DNA of 13,709 nucleotides from a bacterium UBA2214 (GTDB lineage: Bacteria > Zhuqueibacterota > Zhuqueibacteria > Residuimicrobiales > Residuimicrobiaceae), in contig DCUM01000192.1 in assembly GCA_002327255.1 (NCBI GenBank), positions 1 to 13,709 on the forward strand. Direction: 5' to 3'. How positions within the stretch are numbered: position 1 is the first letter of the stretch; each line of letters opens with the position of its first letter. Made by a program: the position numbers and the translations under genes. Under the pieces are notes generated by a model that ran no database searches, had not been told where the DNA came from, and worked only from the letters and a program-made list of their open reading frames with translations. Below, one piece after another: positions 1-7,335 of this stretch.

Positions 1-138
1 CAAGATATATCTCACCGGGTTGGTTAAAGGTTGTCTCAAAAAAATTCATGCCGTCATTGTTAACCCGAAATGCAGAATAAAGGTGATTGTTGCCCCAAAA
101 GGGTTCGTGAGATTAATATAGCTCAATTTTATCGATAA

Positions 139-370
139 TACTACCGAAATAAGAGCATGCGCTGTCCGGATTGTGGGGGGAGAGATGAAGATCATCCGTT
201 TGATCGGGAAAGGTCGGGGGGAGGTGGGAGAAAAGATGCTGCGGCACTGCGGATTATGGAAAGAGGCGGCCGCGCGGCCGCCGCCAGTGGAAAGTAGGGT
301 TGCAGAACTTGAGCCGGGTCATGAGTACGGCTATTTTGAGCGAGACTCCATTTTACAATTTATAGCTTGA
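139..370 (+). pseudogene. IS91-family transposase, C-terminal remnant (frameshifted)
   Basis: Two adjoining frames together encode what looks like the C-terminal tail of an IS91-type (Y2 rolling-circle) transposase. The first frame gives a zinc-knuckle-like segment, MRCPDCGG, from an ATG at 157. The sequence continues in another frame from about 176 as GGEMKIIRLIGKGRGEVGEK, then an RHCGLWKEAAARPPP stretch, ending at a TGA at 368-370. The switch falls in a run of six G (175-180), so a single-base indel there explains the break. Upstream, the first frame is closed by a TAA at 136-138, so the catalytic HUH/Y2 part is absent and only about 75 codons remain. The Cys-X2-Cys pair followed by an 'RHxGLW ... 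RPPP' tail is what I recall of IS91-family C-termini; this is family recognition by eye, not a search. It is almost certainly non-functional and marks a past insertion. Confidence 0.6.
265..282. repeat. Perfect 18-bp GC palindrome
   Basis: GGCGGCCGCGCGGCCGCC is its own reverse complement. It lies inside the transposase remnant, where it encodes part of the Ala/Arg/Pro-rich stretch EAAARPPP, so codon composition may explain it. Confidence 0.7.
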
Positions 371-658
371 TTCACGCCTTTTGGAGTCGCTTCGTGTTGC
401 TGCCCCAATTCTCACCGCAACGCTATCGCCTCGTTACATACTTTACATGCTTTATTTGAGATTGTGCATGATTTTTATATCCTGATTATCAATAAACGCG
501 CGCCTCCCAGACCCCATAATGACTTTTCTGCGGCAATGCCAGCCTCTGAGGGCGGACTCTACACTATTGACTTTATAGTAGTTAGTTAAAAAACATGACG
601 GGCGTCCGTTTTTCTTGTATTTACTATTATAGTGGCATAATATGGGCAGACGTTTGGG

Positions 659-679
659 CTCACCGGGATTTCCGGTGAG
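659..679. other. Perfect stem-loop, 8-bp stem
   Basis: CTCACCGG (659-666) pairs with CCGGTGAG (672-679) across a five-base loop. No T-run follows on either strand, so it is not a standard intrinsic terminator. Its role is unknown; it could be a remnant end structure, a binding site or chance. Confidence 0.4.
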
Positions 680-1269
680 TTGACACAGTACCAGGGGATG
701 TTACACACAGCAACCCAGTATCTTGCACAAACACACCCTCCCTCTTCATTCTGTGCCTACCAGGGAATAGCAAAACAACGTTTGATTATTTGCATCCATT
801 GTTTGCATCGCTGATCGGGCAATGTGGCGTGAAGCCTCGCCGTTAAAATCTGTTGTTTCATTGTGTGAACGGTAACCCCTTTTTATTCATTCTATCGGGA
901 CAAACGGAAGAATCTATCCGGTTTTGATCGCTTTTCTGCTGCTGCCAGTTCTGCTTGACTGCCAAAACGGAAAATCGGGATCTTGTCTTTGAGAATGAAA
1001 ATGTGTCATATTGCAGCCAGGCCATTATCAGACAATATCCGCTTAATATCTTTGTCACATTGCCAAAGACAAATTTTTCTGCATATGGAATTCGCATTTT
1101 AGTTCAAAAGAATTAGTTCCTTTTTCATCCTTTGGAGCGATTGATTTTGTTCTTGAATTTCAATAATTTCAAATAGATGGGTCGTTGATACCCGGAAATT
1201 CAATACAGGGATCGCCTTTTTGATCAATGTGTGAGTCAATTAAAAAAAGGAGGTAAGGAAAACAAAAAA

Positions 1270-1318
1270 GTGCCAGGGGCTCGTCATCTATCCTGAGATG
1301 GATGAGAACGAATTGCAC
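1270..1318 (+). promoter_or_regulatory. Foldable 5' leader of the secreted mosaic gene
   Basis: About 45 bases before the start codon, GTGC (1270-1273) can pair with GCAC (1315-1318), enclosing a hairpin in which 1280-1288 pairs with 1297-1306: nine base pairs, one G-U and one bulged G at 1300, with an eight-base loop. It matches no riboswitch class I know. It is followed by a short inverted motif (ATGG-ATT-CCAT, 1325-1335) and then the ribosome binding site. A regulatory leader is possible, and chance folding cannot be excluded. Confidence 0.3.
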
Positions 1319-1362
1319 GGGGGTATGGATTCCATGAATTGACTTTAGCAAGGAGAGACAAA

Positions 1363-4300
1363 ATGAAACAATGGATGATTTTATTGTTCATGGTGATGGC
1401 TGGCGTATTACCTTTCGCAGTACAGGGTGCGACGCCGATCTATGTCGACGCTACAAATGGCAGTAATGCCTATGATGGTCAGGCGGCGGTCTGGGATGGC
1501 ACACATGGACCAAAGCAGACCATTCAGGCCGGTATCGGGGTGGTTGATCTAGGCGGAACAGTTATTGTGGCGGCCGGCAGCTATCCAGAAAATGTAACAG
1601 TCAACAAAACGGTTAGCTTGCTCGGCAACCCTGGTGCCATCCTGCAAGGCGCCGGCGCTGGCAACGGCTTTCTCATCCAGGCGCCCAACATTTACATCAG
1701 TGACTTCGAAATCACCAATTTCAGCATCGGCATCCGCTCTTTTGGTGGACCGGCCAATTATGTCAATTTAAATCTCTTAAGGAACAACATTCATCACAAC
1801 CTGACCGTGGGCATCCAGCTGGTTTTCGATACTTTCAATGTCGTCGGGATCAGTGACTGTCTAATCAACAACACCACGGGCGGCAGCGGAATCAGCATCT
1901 CCAACGGCACTACCATTGAGGATCTGGATATAACCAATTCAACGGTTTCGGCCAACCGCGACCACGGTTTGTATATCAACAACGGCGTGACGGCAACCCT
2001 CACAAATGTGTCCATCGAGAATTGCAATTTCACCAATCAGGTCAATTTCGGCGGTATTTTCATTCAACGCGCCGCGATCGGCGCTTTCTCCATGACGGGC
2101 GGACAGCTATCGGGAAACAAGGGCATGGGCCTGTCGGTGAACCAGCAGGTCTCAACGCTCACCAGCCTTTTACTGGATGGCATCGTCGTCACCAGCAACG
2201 GAGAGAGCGGTGTTTTGCTTGGCGGCGGGTCGACTGCGGGCAATCTGACGGTCAACAGTTGTACGTTCCAAAACAATGGTTGGGAGCATTTCGATCTCAG
2301 CGGCGGCTGGTTTGGCGCCTTCACTGTGACGGGTGCATCGAACTTTAACAGCAACATTTTCTACGGCGGTCCCTGGGCCGCTGTATACGTCGGCGATCTC
2401 GGTGTTTTTGGCTCCGCGCCGGTATTGCGTCATAATTACTTTATGGCCAATAACTGGGGCGTTTCAAATGCCAATGCAGTGGCTATGGATGCCGAATTTA
2501 ACTATTGGAACAGTATGCACGGCCCGAACGACGGGGCGGGTACCACCGAGGTGGCGCTGGGCGATCCCGATCCAGGCGTTCTCGCTCTGCTCAATGCCCA
2601 ACCGGCGGGATTGCTGGGCGCAAGTGTCACCAACAACAACGTCGACTATTTCCCCTGGCTCGGCAGCCCGGCGGTTTTGACTCCAACCAGTCAGCATTTC
2701 GCTTCAGGGGGTGGCAGCAACTCTGTCGGTGTCGCTGCGCCGCCCGGATATGCCTGGACAGCTGTGAGTAACGATCTCTGGATCACGGTCACCGCTGGAA
2801 CGCCAGGCAACGGCAATGGCACGGTTAATTACACAGTTGCGCCAAATCTCGGATTGGGTCTTCGCACCGGCACCATCACCATCGCTTACCAGACTTTTAC
2901 CGTGACGCAGGATGGCGCGACCGGCACATTGGCACCGCTGTTCTACGCCACCCCCACCCACGGCTGGCCTGGAATGGTAGTGCAGTTTGAAGACTTTTCC
3001 TCCGGCAATCCATCTGCCTGGTTCTGGCAATTCGGCGATGGACAGACATCCATTCTGAAAAATCCCGTGATCATGTTCACCAAACCCGGCGCTTATGATG
3101 TGACACTCTCCATCACCGTCGGCGCGACGATCTATACCTATACTGAGAAAGGGCTGATTGTTGTTTATGGCAATTCACCGCTCTGCCGCGCCACGCTGGA
3201 ACTGGTTGAGGGCAGCGATGCGTGTGTGAAAGAAATGTGGGACCATGCCATCGATGATGACGTCAGCGGCATCAATGCCATGGCGACGGTCAAGGGTGAT
3301 CCGCCTTATGCCATTTTTAAATTCAAGGATGGCACGACGAAGCAGATCGAGTCGGTGAGCATGTTGACCGACACCCATGTCGGATTTGCCGAGCGCTGGG
3401 CGCAGCGGTTTGAAGTGCTGGTTTCGACGACAGGCCCGGATGCTGGTAATTTTACCAGCGTGTTGCAGGCCGTCAGGGCGGGCGGCGGATGGGAGGATTA
3501 CAGCTTTACTCCTGTTGCCGCTAAATACATCAAACTGGTGATTCATGAACCGGCCTTCGGTTGGCGGCAGATCGGTGAGTTCCAGGTCTGCCCGGTGAGG
3601 ATCTATGCTGACGCCGCGCTGTCGTCGCTGAGTGTGAGTTCACCACACACGGCCAATGGCCTGGATCAGGGGATGGTGACCATGGCGCCGGTCGCGGCGG
3701 ATGGGACGCCGATTTCCGGTTTAACGTTCGACGACTTTAGGCTGATCGACTGGTCATCTTCGTTAAAGTGGAGTCAGGTGACCGAGACCAAGACGCCAGG
3801 TGTTTACACGGCGACTTTTACTTCGACTTTTGTTGGAGTCAAAAAAATCGATTGCTACGTCAACGGCATTTTCCTCGGAGCGGTGCAGACGGAATTTGTC
3901 GCGCCAGTGGCGAAATTTGCCAAGTTGGTGCTGGTGGAAGCGTCGGACAGTTATCATGGGGAAGGATGGGATAACGCGATCGATGGTGATTTTGCCGATT
4001 GGGACGGCACAGTGACGGCCAAAGGCAATCCGGCGTGGGCTGTTTTTGCCTTTGCCGATGGCGCGACAAAGTCATTGCAAAAACTGAATCTGCTGGTTGA
4101 TACCGGAGTGGGGTACGATGCGCGCTGGGTGAAGAAATTTCACATCATGGTGTCGACGGCGACAACGGCTGCCGCGGATTTTGTCACCATCTACAAGGGC
4201 CAGCAAAATACAGGCGATTGGCACGGACATTCAATGACATCGGCTCCAGCAAAATACATCAAATTTGTTGTTGATGAGCCGGCCAGAGACTGGTGCCAGA

Positions 4301-4668
4301 TCGGCGAAATCGAAGTGTACGCTTCCGATGGCGTTGCCGCCGCGCAATTCGCCGCAAAACCGCAAAGCAACCAGCCGGCGGTGATAGCGGTCAATGAATT
4401 GACTTCGAGCAATTTTCCCAATCCATTCAATCCCGAGACGATCGTGGAGTATGCACTGCCGCAAAGTGGCAGGGTGAACGTCGCGGTTTATAATCTTCTC
4501 GGTCAACAGATACGCACCCTGTTTGAGGGCAACTGTGAAATCGGTGTGCATCAAGTTCGCTGGGATGGACGCGACAGGTTGGGCCAGATGGCTCCGAGCG
4601 GCCTGTACCTGCTAAGAGTGCAGACGGAAACAGGGACCAAGGTACATCGGATGGTGATGATGAAATAA
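1363..4668 (+). CDS. Secreted mosaic protein: beta-helix, BACON, PKD, two discoidin-like domains, C-terminal sorting domain
   Basis: 1101-residue exported protein of unknown exact role, probably a surface or released adhesin or glycan-binding protein. The ATG at 1363 is chosen because AAGGAG (1350-1355) lies seven bases upstream and a signal peptide follows directly (MKQWMILLFMVMAGVLPFAV, cleavage near residue 22-23). A TTG eight codons earlier would place charged residues ahead of it and has no such site. Domains by eye: right-handed parallel beta-helix with Asn-rich turns, about 25-435; BACON-like, 438-518 (DLWITVTAGTPGNGNGTVNY); PKD, 524-603 (WQFGDGQTS); F5/8-type-C (discoidin)-like, 608-745; Ig-like, 750-848; a second discoidin-like domain, 850-990; type-A C-terminal sorting/FlgD-like domain, 1015-1101 (NFPNPFNPETIVEYALP ... 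LYLLRVQTETG). The two discoidin-like domains are clear relatives of each other. No catalytic residues could be assigned, so a lyase role for the beta-helix is open. The gene stands alone with its own terminator. Confidence 0.9.
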   Translation: MKQWMILLFMVMAGVLPFAVQGATPIYVDATNGSNAYDGQAAVWDGTHGPKQTIQAGIGVVDLGGTVIVAAGSYPENVTVNKTVSLLGNPGAILQGAGAGNGFLIQAPNIYISDFEITNFSIGIRSFGGPANYVNLNLLRNNIHHNLTVGIQLVFDTFNVVGISDCLINNTTGGSGISISNGTTIEDLDITNSTVSANRDHGLYINNGVTATLTNVSIENCNFTNQVNFGGIFIQRAAIGAFSMTGGQLSGNKGMGLSVNQQVSTLTSLLLDGIVVTSNGESGVLLGGGSTAGNLTVNSCTFQNNGWEHFDLSGGWFGAFTVTGASNFNSNIFYGGPWAAVYVGDLGVFGSAPVLRHNYFMANNWGVSNANAVAMDAEFNYWNSMHGPNDGAGTTEVALGDPDPGVLALLNAQPAGLLGASVTNNNVDYFPWLGSPAVLTPTSQHFASGGGSNSVGVAAPPGYAWTAVSNDLWITVTAGTPGNGNGTVNYTVAPNLGLGLRTGTITIAYQTFTVTQDGATGTLAPLFYATPTHGWPGMVVQFEDFSSGNPSAWFWQFGDGQTSILKNPVIMFTKPGAYDVTLSITVGATIYTYTEKGLIVVYGNSPLCRATLELVEGSDACVKEMWDHAIDDDVSGINAMATVKGDPPYAIFKFKDGTTKQIESVSMLTDTHVGFAERWAQRFEVLVSTTGPDAGNFTSVLQAVRAGGGWEDYSFTPVAAKYIKLVIHEPAFGWRQIGEFQVCPVRIYADAALSSLSVSSPHTANGLDQGMVTMAPVAADGTPISGLTFDDFRLIDWSSSLKWSQVTETKTPGVYTATFTSTFVGVKKIDCYVNGIFLGAVQTEFVAPVAKFAKLVLVEASDSYHGEGWDNAIDGDFADWDGTVTAKGNPAWAVFAFADGATKSLQKLNLLVDTGVGYDARWVKKFHIMVSTATTAAADFVTIYKGQQNTGDWHGHSMTSAPAKYIKFVVDEPARDWCQIGEIEVYASDGVAAAQFAAKPQSNQPAVIAVNELTSSNFPNPFNPETIVEYALPQSGRVNVAVYNLLGQQIRTLFEGNCEIGVHQVRWDGRDRLGQMAPSGLYLLRVQTETGTKVHRMVMMK

Positions 4669-4690
4669 GTGTCGGGTCAAGCTTCAAGAG

Positions 4691-4735
4691 ACGGGTGCGC
4701 TGCAGGTTGTGGGGTGGCGCACCCGTTTGTTTATA
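4691..4735 (+). terminator. Intrinsic terminator of the secreted mosaic gene
   Basis: ACGGGTGCGC (4691-4700) pairs perfectly with GCGCACCCGT (4717-4726) over a 16-base loop, and the stem runs into a T-rich tail (TTTGTTTATAT). It lies 23 bases after the TAA of the rightward gene. Confidence 0.85.
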
Positions 4736-4748
4736 TGGGTTTGCATTG

Positions 4749-4795
4749 AGTCAATTCGGCGAAATCTGCCGCAACTTTCCGAGTCCCAATTGACT
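4749..4795. repeat. Nested inverted repeat downstream of the mosaic gene
   Basis: AGTCAATT (4749-4756) and AATTGACT (4788-4795) are exact inverted copies. Between them CGGC (4757-4760) pairs with GCCG (4768-4771). No T-run follows. The same octamer pair flanks the leader of the mosaic gene (1234-1241 and 1337-1344). Function unknown. Confidence 0.35.
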
Positions 4796-4946
4796 GGCTG
4801 ACAGGAATGTCCGCCCTACCGGCAGTCGGCGGATAGAAACGCTTCATCCAATGCCGAGGTTGCAATAGATGCATTAGAGAGAGGTAACTATGACGACATG
4901 TCGATGGTTGGCCAATTGGTTAGCGGATTGCAAAGTAATTTTCATT

Positions 4947-5174
4947 TCAATTCACAGACTCTAAAAGTTTTTCCTTAACCTCTGGCATTTCCCGCATCAA
5001 ATTCATGAGAATTTCAACACTCTTGGGCATCGCAGAGCGGCCAATTTCCCAATCTTGCAAGGCCCTGAGGTTGACGCCAATGGCATCAGCCAAGCCTTTC
5101 CGAGTTAATCCCGACTCTTCCTTTCTGATTTTTTGTAGTCGCCCCTTTTCGTTGGCGCGGATGATCAAGGTCAC
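4947..5174 (-). CDS. Small XRE-type HTH protein, antitoxin-like
   Basis: 75-residue protein carrying a helix-turn-helix of the XRE/Cro class at about residues 13-52 (KIRKEESGLTRKGLADAIGV, then RALQDWEIGRSAMP), followed by a short helical tail (SVEILMNLMREMPEVKEKLL). The 'ALQDWEIGR' recognition-helix end and this tail resemble HigA/NadS-type antitoxins, which bind their own operator and often a RelE/HigB-type toxin. No toxin is visible next to it: the 370 bases upstream hold no convincing gene. GTG at 5174 is the first start after an in-frame TAG inside the upstream palindrome, but it has no Shine-Dalgarno sequence, and the protein is shorter at the N-terminus than the usual ~95-105 residues of such antitoxins. 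It may therefore be a 5'-truncated remnant or a solo regulator. It looks less GC-rich than the purA/sec genes. The HTH call is firm; the antitoxin reading is inference. Confidence 0.6.
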   Translation of the reverse strand: MTLIIRANEKGRLQKIRKEESGLTRKGLADAIGVNLRALQDWEIGRSAMPKSVEILMNLMREMPEVKEKLLESVN

Positions 5175-5543
5175 GGAAGGAGGCCGGGTAATCTACCGGG
5201 CCGGCAAAAGCGAATGCGTGCGGTTTCCGCAGCCTGGGGATGAGCGGCTCAGGGAAGGGGTGTCGCGCAATTTTCAATTTCCCGGCAGTTGAATAGGCAA
5301 GACATGGCCTGGCGCACTGAAAATGGGGGAATGGCCGGGTATCAGGCGCCTGCCAGAAGATGATTTTCCCGATTTTTTTGTCCTCCGGCAAAATAAAATT
5401 CCCTATCCCTCCTTATCCCTTGGCGAGAAGCGGCCTTTGCGTCCATCCATGCTCGAAGAGGCACTTGCTCTTTTCTTTCCATGCAACCAGGCAGAAAGTT
5501 CTGAATTGTCAGCCCCCAGGAGAAGGGATTGCGGCGGCTGCGT
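5175..5543. other. Gap between the HTH gene and the lamin-tail gene
   Basis: No gene could be supported. Open frames here have biased composition and no ribosome binding site. It contains GC-rich palindromes (5182-5202; TGCGG-TTT-CCGCA at 5219-5231; CAGGCGCCTG at 5343-5352). I found no clear intrinsic terminator for the leftward lamin-tail gene; the minus strand has a T-rich tract at about 5388-5400 but no good stem before it. A missing toxin partner for the HTH gene would be expected here and was not seen. Confidence 0.5.
5182..5202. promoter_or_regulatory. Near-perfect 21-bp palindrome, possible HTH operator
   Basis: GGCC-g-GGTA-atc-TACC-g-GGCC has eight of nine arm positions complementary around a three-base centre. 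It lies eight bases upstream of the GTG of the XRE-type gene, where autoregulatory operators of such proteins usually sit. No binding evidence exists; it is a candidate only. Confidence 0.35.
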
Positions 5544-7253
5544 CTACAGCTTGCCGGCGAGGATACAGACTTTTTTCAGCTGAAGGGATCGGCCGCTTTC
5601 CGCATCGAACGCTTCGAGAAAGAGAATATAGGGGCCGATGCGGCAGCGCCGTCCCGTGTCATCGCAGCCATCCCAGAACAGGGTGCGCTGACTGCCGCTG
5701 GCCTCATGGTTGCAGAGGAAACGCACCTGCCGCCCCAATGTATCAAATATCCGCAAATTGATGCGCGCTGTTTTCAGCGGCAGGTGATACTGGATCGCCA
5801 AATGATCCTCCCGGCCATCGCCGTCCGGGGAGAAGGGGTTGGGCGCTGCATCGAAAGCGGCTTGCAGCGGCAGTCCATCGAGAAACAGACTGTTTTTTCT
5901 ACCGGCGGTGTGGCCCGATGCTTCTGTGCAGGCGCCCCAATTGCTGCGTTCCTGCGTCGGGACCCTGGGTGATATCCGCTCCAGTGATTTTCCCCGCTCG
6001 ATTTGCCACTTTTCGTTCCACGTCACGGCTTCGACGCAGCGCCGGCTGCCATCGAAGAGCCGGAAGGCATCCTGTGTGGAGCTCAGGGAAGGCCATTTCC
6101 CGATCTGTGCCGTTATGGCCGTAGCCATCACATGGGCTTTCAACCAGGCGCTGTCCGGGCAGACAACCAGGTAGCCGCCCGGCGGCAAGAGCGAACCGGC
6201 TGGCATCAGGGCCGTCGTGTGGCTGCTCTCCGCATCGCAAAAATACCACGCGGTGAGGTCGATGGTTCTTTCGCCACGATTGTATAATTCTGCCCATTCG
6301 GGATCGCCGGCGCCTGGCAAAATCATGATTTCATTGACGATGACGTCTGCTTTTTCATAGCCGCCGACAAGGGAGATGCACAGGCGGTTGTTGTCCGTGC
6401 AGGCGTCGCCCGCCGCCTCGATGCCGGTGCAGAGTGTGCACGCCCCCGCCGGCACGCGTGGCCACTGCAGCCGTACGGACGCGGTCGCGCCGGAGGCAAG
6501 AAAGTCGATGGTTTGGGCAGCGATCCAGGTCGAGTCATTTTCTGCATCTAAAAAGGCAGTCACGCGGACGTCCAGCAAATCAGCCAGACCGACGTTTTCG
6601 ATCTGGCAGAGAATCTGTGCGGATTGGTTTTCCTGGGGGCAGGGAGGGTCTATTCTCAGTGATCCGGGAATCAAGGCGGCATCCACAGGGAGTGGACTGA
6701 CGCTGTTAGAAGCGCCCGGGGTGCCATGCACTTCCTTGCTGTGCGTCCAGTTGCCTGGATCATCTCCCGCGGCGAGGCTGATTTTTTCTTCCGAAATTCC
6801 CTCGGCGTTGGGCACGGTGTAGGCCCATTGTCCCGCGAGGACAGAATCCGGGGTCATCAGGGAGACGGTCTCGCTGCGGCTGTTATGCAGACCATTAAGG
6901 CCGAACTGCGTGGCATCGATCGTCAGCCGCAGGGCTGTGGCGGGTATGCGTCCTTCATAGAGCGTGCTGTTGGCGGTGTAGCCGGGGACGAGGAGGATGG
7001 CGTATTGCCGCGGCGCCAGCCGGGTCCCCATGCCGTTCGCGCGGATGCGGTTGCAGCCGTCGCCGTCGCAGAGTATCCAGTCGTGGAGGTCGATGCTGTC
7101 GGTCGGTGAAAGATTGCAGAGTTCGATGAATTCGTCATGGCGCTCATTGCCCGCCGGATTGAACATGATCTCGGAGAGGACCATCTGCGCGGAGGCGCTC
7201 TGCGTCATCCACACGAGGATCACAAGGGGAAGGCCATTGAAGGAGTGCTGCAT
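5544..7253 (-). CDS. Secreted lamin-tail-domain protein with CARDB-like and C-terminal FlgD-like domains
   Basis: 569-residue exported protein, role unknown. ATG at 7253 is preceded by GGAG five bases upstream and followed by a signal peptide (FNGLPLVILVWMTQSASA, cleavage near residue 22). Domains by eye: lamin-tail domain 1, about 23-185 (MVLSEIMFNPAG ... DEFIELCNLS ... LHDWILCD); CARDB/Ig-like, 188-297; lamin-tail domain 2, 302-455 (VIVNEIMILPGAGDPEWAEL ... LTAWYFCD); C-terminal FlgD-like domain, 466-569 (PNPFSPDGDGRED ... RIFDTLGRQV), the kind found at the ends of type IX-secreted or surface proteins. Lamin-tail domains of bacterial extracellular proteins often accompany nucleases or calcium-binding modules; no catalytic domain is present here. 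About 17 cysteines in the mature part is many for such a protein and suggests disulfides. It lies 82 bases after the BrkB-type gene on the same strand, with no terminator or clear promoter seen between them, so co-transcription is likely. Confidence 0.88.
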   Translation of the reverse strand: MQHSFNGLPLVILVWMTQSASAQMVLSEIMFNPAGNERHDEFIELCNLSPTDSIDLHDWILCDGDGCNRIRANGMGTRLAPRQYAILLVPGYTANSTLYEGRIPATALRLTIDATQFGLNGLHNSRSETVSLMTPDSVLAGQWAYTVPNAEGISEEKISLAAGDDPGNWTHSKEVHGTPGASNSVSPLPVDAALIPGSLRIDPPCPQENQSAQILCQIENVGLADLLDVRVTAFLDAENDSTWIAAQTIDFLASGATASVRLQWPRVPAGACTLCTGIEAAGDACTDNNRLCISLVGGYEKADVIVNEIMILPGAGDPEWAELYNRGERTIDLTAWYFCDAESSHTTALMPAGSLLPPGGYLVVCPDSAWLKAHVMATAITAQIGKWPSLSSTQDAFRLFDGSRRCVEAVTWNEKWQIERGKSLERISPRVPTQERSNWGACTEASGHTAGRKNSLFLDGLPLQAAFDAAPNPFSPDGDGREDHLAIQYHLPLKTARINLRIFDTLGRQVRFLCNHEASGSQRTLFWDGCDDTGRRCRIGPYILFLEAFDAESGRSLQLKKVCILAGKL

Positions 7254-7335
7254 GGCTGCTCCACAAGGTTCGCGCGTCTGCCGGGCGATGGGGCAGAGGT
7301 TGTCCGTTTCGCTGGAAATCCACTTGGCGGCCTGG

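Larger units (their letters stand above)
371..1338. other. Long gene-poor stretch between the transposase remnant and the secreted mosaic gene
   Basis: No convincing gene was found here. Open frames are short, lack ribosome binding sites and have no recognisable motifs. The stretch is AT-rich compared with the flanking genes. It contains a perfect stem-loop (659-679), a small GC hairpin followed by five T near 597-613, a TTGACA hexamer at 680-685 with no good -10 after it, and a foldable leader (1270-1318) before the next gene. I could not pick a clear promoter for the downstream gene; the region around 1140-1180 is AT-rich and contains a TTGAA-T-TTCAA palindrome (1153-1163). Decay of earlier mobile DNA next to the transposase scrap is a reasonable but unproven reading. 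Confidence 0.5.

Noticed and set aside
1..115. Minus-strand frame open to the left edge (about 38 codons, Asn/Phe-rich, reading like EPFWGNNHLYSAFRVNNDGM)
   Set aside because: It has a stop just upstream and no start except a mid-frame ATG, and a second frame over the same bases looks equally plausible. It is too short at the window edge to call.
597..613. Small GC hairpin followed by five T as a terminator
   Set aside because: The stem is only about four base pairs and no gene ends nearby, so it could be chance.
680..708. TTGACA after the stem-loop at 659-679 as a promoter
   Set aside because: No acceptable -10 hexamer lies at 16-18 bases, and no gene follows for over 600 bases.
858..1097. 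79-codon minus-strand open frame in the gene-poor region
   Set aside because: No Shine-Dalgarno before the start, no recognisable motif, and it lies in AT-rich spacer where such frames arise by chance.
4890..4964. 24-codon plus-strand frame after a GAGAGG-like site, ATG at 4890
   Set aside because: Too short and with no conserved feature. It overlaps another open frame, and chance ribosome-site matches are common.
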